Shown: positions 41,790 to 51,704 of the stretch, one piece after another | Layout of the letters: each line of letters starts with the position of its first letter | How positions within the stretch are numbered: position 1 is the first letter of the stretch | Source: Clostridium sp. | GTDB lineage: Bacteria; Bacillota; Clostridia; Peptostreptococcales; Peptostreptococcaceae | DNA length: 64,000 nt | Direction of reading: 5' to 3' | NCBI GenBank assembly: GCA_022782605.1 | Contig: JALFMW010000392.1 | Coordinates: 62,001 to 126,000, forward strand | Program-made: the position numbers and the translations under genes | Notes under the pieces: generated by a model | What the model was told of the DNA's origin: nothing | Database searches by the model: none | What the model saw: the letters and a program-made list of their open reading frames with translations, nothing else

Positions 41790-41945
41790 ATGAGTGAACA
41801 AATAAAAACAGTAGTAGCTATGCTACAAAAAGAAATAAATGCCCTACGAGAACAAATTGAAAAATTAAATAAAGAAAACAAACATTTAAAATTAGAAAAC
41901 AGAAGATTAAAAGCTAGATGTAAAGCAAATATATATAGGGAGTGA
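41790..41945 (+). CDS. 51-residue coiled-coil protein
   Basis: Starts MSEQIKTVVAML after a CAGGAGTGAT site. Residues 10-45 form a leucine-zipper-like heptad pattern (MLQKEINALREQIEKLNKEN). The following gene is another zipper, so the two may form a heterodimer. Confidence 0.6.
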   Translation: MSEQIKTVVAMLQKEINALREQIEKLNKENKHLKLENRRLKARCKANIYRE

Positions 41946-41950
41946 TAATT

Positions 41951-42130
41951 ATGGACAAATATTATGTAGAGGTGATAGAAAGACTACAGAGAATAGTATT
42001 TAACCAAGTAAACGAAATAGAAGAACTAAAAAAGGAAAATGAAGAATTAAAAGAAAAGATTGAAAAACTTACAAGAGAAAACGTAAGATTAACTAGAGAA
42101 GTAGAAAATAATAGAAGTGATAATTTTTAG
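41951..42130 (+). CDS. 59-residue coiled-coil protein
   Basis: From ATG 41951, after GGGAGTGAT (GTG 41942 overlaps the previous stop region). It is a near-continuous coiled coil (IEELKKENEELKEKIEKL and onwards) and resembles the neighbour at 41790 in style. Function unknown. Confidence 0.55.
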   Translation: MDKYYVEVIERLQRIVFNQVNEIEELKKENEELKEKIEKLTRENVRLTREVENNRSDNF

Positions 42131-42140
42131 AGGTGATTAT

Positions 42141-42344
42141 ATGTTTAAATTTGATTTTGACAAGGAATATGTTTTTAGTTACTTATTCTATGAGATAGTA
42201 ACTGGAGAATCAAATGAAGACTATCATAAATTATCAAATAAGAAGGTGGAAGTTATTTCACCTACTAAAGGTTATATAGAATATAAGGGTAAAATATTTT
42301 ATGTAACTCCACCAATGACATTAGAAATAGAGAAGAGAGCATAA
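42141..42344 (+). CDS. small hypothetical protein
   Basis: A 67-residue protein from ATG 42141 (AGAGGTGAT site). Begins MFKFDFDKEYVF and has a beta-rich end (GYIEYKGKIFYVTPP). No family recognised. Confidence 0.5.
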   Translation: MFKFDFDKEYVFSYLFYEIVTGESNEDYHKLSNKKVEVISPTKGYIEYKGKIFYVTPPMTLEIEKRA

Positions 42345-42358
42345 TATATAAGGTTTAG

Positions 42359-42430
42359 TGGTTTTCTAAGGAGGGGTATTATATTAAATGAATAATTTAT
42401 CATTTAAAAATAAAACTTCTTAGAAAACCA
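42359..42430 (+). promoter_or_regulatory. 15-base-pair hairpin covering a ribosome site before thyX
   Basis: 42359-42373 (TGGTTTTCTAAGGAG) pairs with 42416-42430 (CTTCTTAGAAAACCA), with one G.U pair. The 5' arm contains AAGGAG, the ribosome site of an 11-residue frame (42388-42423, MNNLSFKNKTS) whose end lies in the 3' arm. Translation of that frame would open the stem. There is no U-run. Confidence 0.65.
42388..42423 (+). CDS. 11-residue possible leader peptide
   Basis: MNNLSFKNKTS lies inside the hairpin before thyX, 11 bases after AAGGAGGGG. It may be a regulatory leader. Too short to support as a gene on its own. Confidence 0.3.
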   Translation: MNNLSFKNKTS

Positions 42431-42463
42431 TATAATGAGTAAAATAATATATGAGGTGAAAGA

Positions 42464-43066
42464 ATGGAAATAAAAATAAGAGAATTAACAACTAATCAAG
42501 AAGTTTTAAATTCAGCGAGGACAACTGTCTGGAGAGAAGATCTAATGAAAGAGCCTACAAAACAATTTATGAAAGATATTTATATGGCAGAACATTCTCC
42601 TATTAGATGTAAGATGTTTATGATAGAATATCATGGAATTAAAAGATGGATTGCAGATCATTTAGTTAGGCATAATATAGGGGTTACTCCATTCATGTCT
42701 ACGCAAAGAGAAGATAGAAATGAAGAAATAATGGCTATAAGCATAGAGGATAATGATGAAGTCTTAAATCCTAGAGATGAAGCCAAGCAAGGTAGTTTAG
42801 TAAATTTAAAGCTATTGGTTAATGCTCAAGCACTTATTAATATAAGTAGAAAGAGATTATGTGGTCAAGCACATATAGAAACTCAACAAGTGTGGAATAA
42901 AACTATAAGAAAACTAAAAGAAGTGGATGAAGAATTAGCTTTTTGTTGTGTTCCAGAATGTGTGTACAGAGGTTTTTGTAGTGAAAAGTATCCATGTGGT
43001 AGAACTAATTTAGAGTTCTATAAGAAATGGAGAAAGGAATATGTAGGAGATAGACCTACTTTGTAA
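42464..43066 (+). CDS. thyX: ThyX-type flavin-dependent thymidylate synthase
   Basis: A 200-residue protein with the ThyX layout: IADHLVRHNIGVTPFMSTQRE near residues 62-82 fits the RHR-x7-S motif, but the second Arg is Asn (RHN). AKQGSLVNLKLLVNAQ and HIETQQVWNKTIRKL form the flavin-site helices. The C-terminal part is Cys-rich (CCVPECVYRGFC), unlike the usual ThyX. It would make dTMP from dUMP supplied by the dUTPase. The last plus-strand gene, it ends just before the convergent terminator. Confidence 0.75.
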   Translation: MEIKIRELTTNQEVLNSARTTVWREDLMKEPTKQFMKDIYMAEHSPIRCKMFMIEYHGIKRWIADHLVRHNIGVTPFMSTQREDRNEEIMAISIEDNDEVLNPRDEAKQGSLVNLKLLVNAQALINISRKRLCGQAHIETQQVWNKTIRKLKEVDEELAFCCVPECVYRGFCSEKYPCGRTNLEFYKKWRKEYVGDRPTL

Positions 43067-43070
43067 GAAC

Positions 43071-43112
43071 AAAAAAATAGGGAGTATAAGAAATTAATCT
43101 TATACTCCCTAT
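43071..43112. terminator. convergent terminator between the two transcription halves
   Basis: A 14-base perfect stem (43077-43090 with 43099-43112) around an eight-base loop, between the end of thyX and the end of the minus-strand tail gene. Seven A at 43071-43077 give a U-run for minus-strand transcripts; the plus-strand side has only ATAAAAT. It should stop minus-strand reading best. Confidence 0.8.
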
Positions 43113-43124
43113 AAAATATAGTAA

Positions 43125-45656
43125 TTATAGTTGTTCTACCCCATCTATAAATACTTTTATATTTGTTTTTTCAGGTATTGTAGTCTCTCCAAATATTTTG
43201 AAATCTCCATTAAGAGTGCAATTATTAAATTCTATATTACACTTAACTGTTTCTGTTTTAGTTCTACTTCCAACTAAAGCTCCACCTTGTTTTGTAATTA
43301 TACAATTTTCAAAAGTAATGTAGCTATTATCTACTGGTTGAGAGAAGAAATAAATCATATCTGTAACTTTTCCATATTGCCAACTATATTCTTCTCCATC
43401 ATCAACAATTTCACAATTTTTAAATCTAAAGTGACATTCCCCTTGGCTACCAGCATTAGGATTACCTTTCATTAATAAATTGCTAAAAGTCATTTTACAA
43501 TTTTCAAATACTACTTCACTATTATTAGGCTTATCTTGACATCTTGCATCTATATAAATATGGTCTATTTCACAATTTTTAAATGTTCCACTATTAAATT
43601 GATTATGATTTAAAAAAATATATTTTCCATTAAATCTTACATTATCGAACAAAGTATCGGTATCTATTTTATTAAAAGATAGAGTGCAACTTTCTTTAGT
43701 TCCGTCATGATTTATTTCTGAATCTTTTATTTTAGGGTTTGTTATATAACCAGATGAACCGTCTTTGAAAATATATTTGTTATTAATTCCATTATGATTT
43801 TGACTGTTGGATAAACTATATATTTCACAATTTTTACTATTACCATTTATACTTGTGGCTTTACAATTTTTAATTGTACATCTTGTTGAACTTATAGAAT
43901 TAGTAGCTTCATTATTATATATCTTATAATGTTTAGATTGTTTATTGCTATTACCTTCACCTATAGCCTTTACTTTATTATTTCTTACAACCATTCCTTC
44001 TGCTCTAGCCCACATATAAATAGCACCATTATATTCATTATTTTCTATTAAGAAATTATGTCCTGCACATGTTAGCCAATCATTATTAGGATTATCATGG
44101 AAGTTACACCTTGTCATATAGAAATCATGCATCATATCCCAACCATCTTCTGAGTCAAAGGCACATTTTGCACCATTATAACCACTTCTAGTAAATTCTG
44201 TGTCCAATAATCTTAAAGATTCCATAGCGTTAGGAGCAAACCCTACACATCTTGCTCTATCAATTTTACAGTTTTTAATTTCACAATTAATAGGGACTTT
44301 AAATGCAAAAAGACAAGTATTATCCATCCACAACGCTAGAGTTGAATTAGCATAGTTTTTAAGTTTTATATACCTTACATTTTGTGGTATATAAACTCTT
44401 CTATAGTAGTATCCATTTAAAGTATCTACTAATTCTTTATTCTCATTATACATCTCTAAAGTATAATACCAAGCAGTAGAAGGGCAACCTTGATATCCTA
44501 AATATTTTCCAAGTTGAAAATAATTACATCCATCAACTTTAAATTTGGATATATCAATAAAATCAGTATAACAACTAGCATCTAAATGTCCTGTAGTGGC
44601 ATTTTTAGATACCTTAGAAGTGGTTTTAAAACCAACATTTGCCCAACAATACCCAGCTCCATCTTTATCTGCTGCAAAGCCAGAAGTAATACCATATCCT
44701 GTCACATCTTTAACTTCAATATTCTCAAAAGAACTATATTTACTTCTACCACTAATATCAATACCGTGAACCCATTCAGAATTGTTTGTAGAGTTTGCAA
44801 AATCATGCGTATCATAATCCCCTTGTATAATACCATTTATAACATGAGTATCTTCACATTGTAAGATGCGTAATTGTAAAGCGTGGTTTCCAGCTTTTCC
44901 TTCTTCCATTTTGATAGTAGCACCATTTAAATCTACAGTAGTATTTGTAGGAATATCTATTGTCTTGTCTATAGCTGTTTTATAAGTACCTTGAGGTAAC
45001 ACTAAATAATTATAATTTTTAGATAGTTCTTCTAGCATAGTAGTCATAGGCTCACAAACATCTTCAGTATAATCATTTTTAACTCCATAATTTTTAAGGT
45101 CATCTAAAGTGATTTCATATCTATTTACTACTGTTCCATCTTTAACTCTTACTTCAAAATAATCTCTAAAAGATTTTCTTCCATATATATCTTCCCCTTC
45201 TAAGGCAAGAATATGTTCCCCTTCTGTAAGTACTCCAAAATCAAATATATGACTACCACTTTTAAATACTTTTGTAGATACTAATTTATGGTCTACATAT
45301 GCTTTTATTCTAAATAAAGATACCATATCTTTTTCATAGAAATCCATTGTATCAGTATCTATATAAAACCCCACTTCAACTCTTTGATTAGGTTTAAAAG
45401 TGTGGTTATAGAACTCTCTAGCTATATAAGGTATTTCTAAGTCTGCTCCAATAGGTAATGGTTGTGTTATAGCATTTTTTTGTAATTCAAATTCTTTTTC
45501 TAAATTTTCTTCTGTTGGGACATTTTCATTTTTTATTTGTTTTATTGCTTCTTTTAAATAGTTACTCGCCTTGTTTATGTCCTCCTGTGTAGGATTGTTT
45601 AATTCTAAATTATTTATTGCTAAATTAATTAATTCTCTTGTTTTATTGCTTATCAT
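43125..45656 (-). CDS. tail appendage protein with a right-handed beta-helix
   Basis: An 843-residue protein. Residues 1-60 are helical and may attach it to the tail. Residues 70-200 look like beta-sandwich domains (KSGSHIFDFGVLTEGEHIL). From about residue 205 it shows a pectate-lyase-like start (YLVLPQGTYKTAIDKTIDIP, TTVDLNGATIKM) and then many N-x-x-I-x-x-C-x-I beta-helix rungs (FKNCEIDHIYID, FENCKMTFSNL). This is typical of phage receptor-binding or polysaccharide-degrading tail spikes. I see no clear catalytic set. Confidence 0.7.
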   Translation of the reverse strand: MISNKTRELINLAINNLELNNPTQEDINKASNYLKEAIKQIKNENVPTEENLEKEFELQKNAITQPLPIGADLEIPYIAREFYNHTFKPNQRVEVGFYIDTDTMDFYEKDMVSLFRIKAYVDHKLVSTKVFKSGSHIFDFGVLTEGEHILALEGEDIYGRKSFRDYFEVRVKDGTVVNRYEITLDDLKNYGVKNDYTEDVCEPMTTMLEELSKNYNYLVLPQGTYKTAIDKTIDIPTNTTVDLNGATIKMEEGKAGNHALQLRILQCEDTHVINGIIQGDYDTHDFANSTNNSEWVHGIDISGRSKYSSFENIEVKDVTGYGITSGFAADKDGAGYCWANVGFKTTSKVSKNATTGHLDASCYTDFIDISKFKVDGCNYFQLGKYLGYQGCPSTAWYYTLEMYNENKELVDTLNGYYYRRVYIPQNVRYIKLKNYANSTLALWMDNTCLFAFKVPINCEIKNCKIDRARCVGFAPNAMESLRLLDTEFTRSGYNGAKCAFDSEDGWDMMHDFYMTRCNFHDNPNNDWLTCAGHNFLIENNEYNGAIYMWARAEGMVVRNNKVKAIGEGNSNKQSKHYKIYNNEATNSISSTRCTIKNCKATSINGNSKNCEIYSLSNSQNHNGINNKYIFKDGSSGYITNPKIKDSEINHDGTKESCTLSFNKIDTDTLFDNVRFNGKYIFLNHNQFNSGTFKNCEIDHIYIDARCQDKPNNSEVVFENCKMTFSNLLMKGNPNAGSQGECHFRFKNCEIVDDGEEYSWQYGKVTDMIYFFSQPVDNSYITFENCIITKQGGALVGSRTKTETVKCNIEFNNCTLNGDFKIFGETTIPEKTNIKVFIDGVEQL

Positions 45657-45720
45657 TATTTTTATTCCTCTCTCTTACTTCTATTATTTTTATTATTTAT
45701 TTTGTCTAATATATAAATTT

Positions 45721-45761
45721 TAGAAAAGATAAATAGACCAGAAGAAACACTTCTAGCCTAT
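45721..45761 (-). terminator. hairpin terminator after the XkdX-like gene
   Basis: A 12-base stem (45733-45744 with 45750-45761, two wobble pairs) followed on the minus strand by TTATCTTTT. It separates the XkdX-like gene from the beta-helix gene. Confidence 0.6.
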
Positions 45762-45769
45762 TATAAGTT

Positions 45770-45919
45770 TTATGCTTGAGCCAATAAATCAACTAATTCT
45801 AAATATTCTTCTTCTGTTATTTGTCCAACTAAATAATATACATTTAACATTTGTTGTAATTTTTCTTTAGTATACATTTGTTTTTCTATGGCTCTTTTTA
45901 GTATTTTATACACTTGCAT
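45770..45919 (-). CDS. XkdX-like small tail protein
   Basis: A 49-residue protein starting MQVYKILKRAIEKQMYTKEK with a perfect AAAGGAGG site. The pattern YTKEKLQ...VGQITEEEYLEL matches the short XkdX family found next to tail-fibre genes in Firmicute phages, where the usual GxITxEEYxxI is recognisable. Its neighbours are tail genes. Role in the particle is not established. Confidence 0.6.
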   Translation of the reverse strand: MQVYKILKRAIEKQMYTKEKLQQMLNVYYLVGQITEEEYLELVDLLAQA

Positions 45920-45981
45920 AAACCCTCCTTTCTATTGTTGCAAGTTGTTTAATGGCACAACTTGCAAAGCCATATTTTATA

Positions 45982-46296
45982 TTATTCTAAAAGTCCTTCA
46001 TCTTTTAGTTCCATACATGTTAATCTAAAATTAGTATCAAGCAATACAAATTCAAGATTCTCTTTATCTTCTTGTAAATTAGAAATTTGCTTTTGTAACT
46101 CTTCGACTTTATTCTTTGGTATTTCATCTTCTATAAAATATTTCCATATATCATATCCAACTTCTTCCCAATCAGATATGTTTTCATTTATACCTAAGTA
46201 TACAACGTCCATAAAAATATCACGATTTTTGGTTATTTTCATATTCTCTTCAGCAATAAGTTTAAAAGGTCGCCCATTCTTTTCAATTATTTGCAC
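45982..46296 (-). CDS. small tail-associated coiled-coil protein
   Basis: A 104-residue protein with GTG start at 46296, nine bases after GGAGG that lies in the end of the upstream gene. The N-terminal half is globular (RPFKLIAEENMKITKNRDIF), the C-terminal half a coiled coil (KVEELQKQISNLQEDKENL). Together with the XkdX-like gene it resembles the small genes that follow tail-fibre genes. It may be a tail component or chaperone. Confidence 0.5.
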   Translation of the reverse strand: MQIIEKNGRPFKLIAEENMKITKNRDIFMDVVYLGINENISDWEEVGYDIWKYFIEDEIPKNKVEELQKQISNLQEDKENLEFVLLDTNFRLTCMELKDEGLLE

Positions 46297-46298
46297 TT

Positions 46299-49200
46299 CT
46301 AATTACCTCCATTAATAATAGTCCATCCTTTATTAGTGGCTATTGATATTTCGTCGTCAGTTAGTTTAGCCATGTAATAACTTGATAAAGTGATACTGCA
46401 AGTTGGGGTATCAGTTCCTGTTAAATCCATTAACCCATTTAATAAAGATAATAAACTATTTTTAGTTAAATCAGTATTAGTTCCATATGATCTAACCCAT
46501 AACTCTGTAATACCAGTTATATCACTCCTTAAATAAGGAATACTATTAGGCTTAAAAGCTAATGTTGTTAATTTTTTATTTCCTCTAATTATAGCCCAAG
46601 TATTAACTAAATGTGTTAAATCTAAATAACCTATTTCTTGAATAGATGTGGACATTAATATTGTATCAGCATTAAAATTTACTTCAGAAGCTAAACGATT
46701 AATATAGGTTAAATTAGAACAATTTTGAAATGTACCGTTCATATTATTAACCTTATTAGTAACTGGAAGGTATACTTTAGTAATTAAGCCCATTCCTTTA
46801 AAACATTCTCCTAGAATAGTGCAACTATCCCAATTCATATTAGAGAAATCTAGTTCCCCTGATATTTTTTGACAAGCATAAAATGCTTTATAAAAGTCTT
46901 TAGCGTTTGATACATTCCATTGAGCAAATCCACTAATATCTGCAAGTTTCCAACAATTTTCAAATGCTTGTCTAATTGTTGTTATCGCACCCTTAATTTT
47001 TAAAAAATCAAAGGATCGCAATGCTGTACATCCACTACAAATTGCATTCACGTTGGTTACTGAAGGTAATTCTGGTAAAGTTATACTTTCTACAACAACA
47101 CTATCCCTAAAAGTTTCTTGCATATTATTTACATTTGACAAGTTAAAACATGACAGGTCTATATTTTTTATTTTAGTTTTATAAAAAGTTCTGTGTAAAT
47201 TTTGGACATTTGCTAAATTCCAATTAGATATATTAATAAAGTTTTCATCATTTAATGAACTATTGGAAAACATTGACTCTATATTAATAGCACTGCTAAC
47301 ATCCCAATTTTTTATTAGTTCCCAACCAGTCATATAAGTGCAGTCAGCAAAACAATTATTAAAATTAGTAACTCCAGATACGTCCCATTCTGATATTCCC
47401 TCAACACCGTTCAAATCTAAATAAGGACAATTACTAAATATACCTTGTAAGGTTTTGGTATATGACGTTACTCTTAACCCAGTTATTGTTTTTAAATTAG
47501 TACATCCGCTAAACCAATCAGCTATTCTCTCTATCCTTGATGTGTTTAAAGTTGATAAATCTATTGTTTCTAATGAAGAACAAGCCATAAATATACCATC
47601 AGCCCCTGTCGGATATACGTCTTCTGCAAAGGTTAATACTACATCCTTCAATTTAGAACTTCCCCTAAATATAGTATGAATACTTCCAGACCTATTCCTA
47701 GAATTTATTATATTATTTTCTATTCTAGCAGAAACAACATTTCGACAATTATAACAAATACCTTGAGGAGAAAAATCTGTAGGATATTGTAATATTTCAG
47801 TCATACACTTTTGAAAATCGACACAAGTACCATATCCAACTCCACCCGGCTGACGTTTTGTTTTTATAACATATACCCCAGGTTTTGCATAAGTATGAGA
47901 ATATACTGTTTTATCAGTTACCGTACCATCTCCCCAATTTACTACCCCATTATCATAAGTAGTGTGAGGCATGCTTGGTAAATTTACTGTAAGAATATCA
48001 TTTTCTTCTGCATCTTGCCCTAATAAAGTTGTATCTATTTTGTATATTCCAGTACACCATTTAAAAAATCCGTATCCACCCCAATTAGTAGGAACGTCAT
48101 CTAATCCAGTAGAATATTCATTAACAACACTAACTCCATCTATATTAGTTAAATTTACACATCCCTTATAGCAATCAGTAGGAGTTATACCATAGAAATA
48201 AGTTTGTTCCCAGTTTTTATGAGCGTCTATTAATGAAGAACATCCATAATAACATTCTATACAGCTACCAGTCTTAGTAGGTAATAATATATCTGATTTT
48301 ACATTAGAGTTTTTAAAAGCATAATCAAATATAAGTTTGGCATTTATATTAAATATAACATTATTAAAATCAGCATTGCCCACATAAGAATTCTCAAGCA
48401 TACTTGTGAAATCTGTAAAATTTGTTAAATCCAAACCATTAACACTTAACTGTAATGAAGGTTTATTTGTAAATGGCAAACATTTTAATAAAGTTAAACT
48501 TCCTAAAACTGCACTGTCTAAATTAATAGAAGTACAATTAGCATTTAAGAAATCATTAGCAAAACTCATAGGATGCTTTACTGTGTAAGTGCCTAAAATA
48601 GTATTAGATAAGTTAACGTCCCCCCTCATATTAGTCGCAGTAGTCCCTGTTATGTTCGCTAAATTACAACCACTAAAATTAACACTATTTAAGCTATTAC
48701 AACCGTTAAATGCTTTATTTAAATTCTTCAAATTATCTAAGACACAATTAGCCATTGTGAAAGTTTGTATTTTACCTCCTTCTAAGAAAGAAGTCATGTC
48801 TTGAAGTTTAGAAGTATTCCATGAAGTTAAGTCAAGAGATAAAACACTACTATTCGCAAATGTTTCTTGAGCATTTATCACATTGCTAACATCTATTGTT
48901 AAATCTATTGTTCTGGAAGATATACTATTAAAAGTATTATTTATGCTATTAAAACTATTACCATCTATTTGGCAATGAGACACGGCAGTTCCACTAGCCA
49001 TATTATTTAAATTAGTACAATGAGTTCCAGTTATTATATAAATATAACTTAAACTACTCATATCTTTAAATAAACCATAATCTTCCCAACCTGTTGGGTA
49101 ATCCCAATTAAAGTTATCTACTCTGCTTAAATCACAACCTTCAAATATGGAAATTACTCTATCATATATTTCATTATTATTTGACATTGCCACACTATTG

Positions 49201-51704
49201 TAGTTAGCAGTGAAGCCATCTATTTCAGTAATAGCAGTATATGCATACATATAACCAAAATTTTCACAAGTTGAAGGGATAGTATCGTAATAATCTGATA
49301 AATTACTACATCTATTAAACATATAGCTTAAGTTAGTAGCATTAGGAATTGATATACCCGTGATAGTAGATAATAAACCGTCTTTATCTGCAAAATGAGC
49401 TAGACTCCCCCTAGTATTAAGTTTCATATTTGTAGCACTAAGTAACTTAGGACAATTAGCCACAAAATATTCAGCAGAAGTTACTGCTGTTCCTAAAGTT
49501 AAATTATTCATTGTAGCTAATACCTTAGCTCCTCTTAAGAAATTGTTTAGCTTACCTTTAACATTTAAATTCATATTATTTGCAGAAGTAATTAATACAC
49601 AACCATCAAATAATCCTTCAGCAGAACTAATATTATTTTTTAAACTAAAACCGTCTATATTAGTTACTCTAGTATTAGCAAACATATAATCTATTATTGC
49701 CCCATTTAAAAAGGCAATATTACTTAATACGTCGATATTATCTATTATAGTACTATCAAACATATGACTGGCATTAGATACCATACTCATCTTTTCTAGT
49801 ACTGGATTAATAGCTTCTAAAGTTGTAAATGTTGAATTATAGAAACAATAACTAAAATCTGTTTGAGGTAGAATATTTGTACATATTAATTGTAATGTAT
49901 CTAAGTCAACTCCGTTAAAGAATTTAGCTAATGATTCTGTGTAGTTTGATAAGTCTAGTGTTCCTATTGGTTTTAAATAAGGAAGGGTTTGTCCATCTCT
50001 ATTTTTATTAAAATTAGGATTGGTATTGGTAGGATATAAACTAAAGTTAATTGCTTCTGGTATATTAACCAAAGCTCCTAAGTCTATGTTATATAAATGA
50101 GACCCTTTTAAATCCATGCCAACAAAGTCATCCACTTCATTGTTATCATCTAAATGATAAGCAACTGGATAAACACCTGTTTTAGATACTGTTGCAGAAG
50201 CAGGAGACCATATATTTTCTATATCAGAATATCCACTACCATATTCATTGGTAAAGTACATATTTTCTATAGTAACTGGTAATAATATAGTTGTTAAACC
50301 TTTTATGATACAATTACTATAAATATTTTTTACCCCACCAGCAGTTTGTAAATCTAATATACCTTGATCTGCCCAAGTAATCTCATAGTTTGGGTTATCT
50401 ACATTCATAGATATTGTTGCCATTTTAGGACAAGCTGATACACCAATGTAACGTAAGCTACTTTGTTGACCGACCTCTGTCATGTTTAAGAAGTCAACTT
50501 CTTCTAGTGTATCCATATTTTGTAAATTAACATTTGCAAGTCTAGTGAAACCATAGAAGTTAAATCTTGTTAGTTTAATAGAATTATTCAATGTTAAATT
50601 TCTACAATATTTCATACCATTTAATGAAGTTGGATCTGAACTTAGGTCTATTAGTTTATTAATATTAGGACAATTTTCTATGTTAATTGTTGCTAAATCT
50701 ACAGGGGCTTTACTGCCATCTTCTCCATAAGGAAGAATCATATCAGTTAATAAACCTTGGTTCATTAAATTGATAGATTGTATAGTTGTAGGATAATATA
50801 TTTTTCTTAAACTACCACCCTTATTGTTAAAGGTTACTGCTGTTATTTTAGTATTCCTTAAATCGACATAATTCAAATATTTACAATAATTCAATGTCAT
50901 TGTAGCTGTTTCTGTACCTAGCCTTTCGCAACCATTGAAGTCTACTTTTCGTAGATACTTATTTTTACTTAAGTCAACAGAGAATAAGTTAGGATTATGT
51001 GCTTCAATTTGAGTAAGCTTTGTTGCTTTACTTATGTCAATTGAGTTTGGATGGATATTAGAAATATTCTCAATTGTTTTCAATGACTCTGGAAGCATTA
51101 TCATAACTTCACGGTCTGTTCCAACGTCTGAATAATATGAGAAGGTCTTCTTCTGTCCTTTCGCTATTCTAATTACTTGCTCATTCTTAGAAGCCCATCT
51201 AACTTTCGCATATACGGTATAATAAGTAGAAATATCCAAAGAAACATTTCCTTGGTAATTCATACGGAAGTTTACATATTGTTCGTTAGTTCCCCCACCT
51301 GCGTAGTATCCAAACTTGGAATCTAAGTAGGCAATTCTTTCTCTTAGCCATTTTTTGATTTGTAGTTTTCTATTTCCATGTAGGGCAACCATACCTGTTG
51401 CTCCGTCATTTATATACTTTATCTGTTGTGATTCATTGTACATTTTTGGTGGAATTACTTCCCACACTTTTTCAAAGTATGAAAGCATATTCTCTAGGGT
51501 AAATAATCCATTTGAACGAAGTGTACTGTACATATTGTTTAAGTCCACGCTAAATGTACTTCTAACTCTTGCCCATAATCTTGAGTTCCAAGAGTTAAAA
51601 TGATTTTCTTCTAAGATAGTTGTACCATCTGTATCGTATAGTGTTCCTACCTCACAGGAAGCTGGAACTCTTAAATATCCAGTGTTTGTGCCACCAAGAC
51701 ATGA
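46299..51704 (-). CDS. exon 2 of the CotH-LRR tail gene
   Basis: The open frame begins SCLGGTNTGYLRVPA directly after the intron. It carries the C-terminal part of the CotH-like domain (RVRSTFSVDLNNMYSTL) and the long leucine-rich-repeat region with many CSNLxxI and FxGCTNLKxI units. A TTG at 51705-51707 can look like a start but spans the intron end. Confidence 0.75.
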   Translation of the reverse strand, partial: SCLGGTNTGYLRVPASCEVGTLYDTDGTTILEENHFNSWNSRLWARVRSTFSVDLNNMYSTLRSNGLFTLENMLSYFEKVWEVIPPKMYNESQQIKYINDGATGMVALHGNRKLQIKKWLRERIAYLDSKFGYYAGGGTNEQYVNFRMNYQGNVSLDISTYYTVYAKVRWASKNEQVIRIAKGQKKTFSYYSDVGTDREVMIMLPESLKTIENISNIHPNSIDISKATKLTQIEAHNPNLFSVDLSKNKYLRKVDFNGCERLGTETATMTLNYCKYLNYVDLRNTKITAVTFNNKGGSLRKIYYPTTIQSINLMNQGLLTDMILPYGEDGSKAPVDLATINIENCPNINKLIDLSSDPTSLNGMKYCRNLTLNNSIKLTRFNFYGFTRLANVNLQNMDTLEEVDFLNMTEVGQQSSLRYIGVSACPKMATISMNVDNPNYEITWADQGILDLQTAGGVKNIYSNCIIKGLTTILLPVTIENMYFTNEYGSGYSDIENIWSPASATVSKTGVYPVAYHLDDNNEVDDFVGMDLKGSHLYNIDLGALVNIPEAINFSLYPTNTNPNFNKNRDGQTLPYLKPIGTLDLSNYTESLAKFFNGVDLDTLQLICTNILPQTDFSYCFYNSTFTTLEAINPVLEKMSMVSNASHMFDSTIIDNIDVLSNIAFLNGAIIDYMFANTRVTNIDGFSLKNNISSAEGLFDGCVLITSANNMNLNVKGKLNNFLRGAKVLATMNNLTLGTAVTSAEYFVANCPKLLSATNMKLNTRGSLAHFADKDGLLSTITGISIPNATNLSYMFNRCSNLSDYYDTIPSTCENFGYMYAYTAITEIDGFTANYNSVAMSNNNEIYDRVISIFEGCDLSRVDNFNWDYPTGWEDYGLFKDMSSLSYIYIITGTHCTNLNNMASGTAVSHCQIDGNSFNSINNTFNSISSRTIDLTIDVSNVINAQETFANSSVLSLDLTSWNTSKLQDMTSFLEGGKIQTFTMANCVLDNLKNLNKAFNGCNSLNSVNFSGCNLANITGTTATNMRGDVNLSNTILGTYTVKHPMSFANDFLNANCTSINLDSAVLGSLTLLKCLPFTNKPSLQLSVNGLDLTNFTDFTSMLENSYVGNADFNNVIFNINAKLIFDYAFKNSNVKSDILLPTKTGSCIECYYGCSSLIDAHKNWEQTYFYGITPTDCYKGCVNLTNIDGVSVVNEYSTGLDDVPTNWGGYGFFKWCTGIYKIDTTLLGQDAEENDILTVNLPSMPHTTYDNGVVNWGDGTVTDKTVYSHTYAKPGVYVIKTKRQPGGVGYGTCVDFQKCMTEILQYPTDFSPQGICYNCRNVVSARIENNIINSRNRSGSIHTIFRGSSKLKDVVLTFAEDVYPTGADGIFMACSSLETIDLSTLNTSRIERIADWFSGCTNLKTITGLRVTSYTKTLQGIFSNCPYLDLNGVEGISEWDVSGVTNFNNCFADCTYMTGWELIKNWDVSSAINIESMFSNSSLNDENFINISNWNLANVQNLHRTFYKTKIKNIDLSCFNLSNVNNMQETFRDSVVVESITLPELPSVTNVNAICSGCTALRSFDFLKIKGAITTIRQAFENCWKLADISGFAQWNVSNAKDFYKAFYACQKISGELDFSNMNWDSCTILGECFKGMGLITKVYLPVTNKVNNMNGTFQNCSNLTYINRLASEVNFNADTILMSTSIQEIGYLDLTHLVNTWAIIRGNKKLTTLAFKPNSIPYLRSDITGITELWVRSYGTNTDLTKNSLLSLLNGLMDLTGTDTPTCSITLSSYYMAKLTDDEISIATNKGWTIINGGN

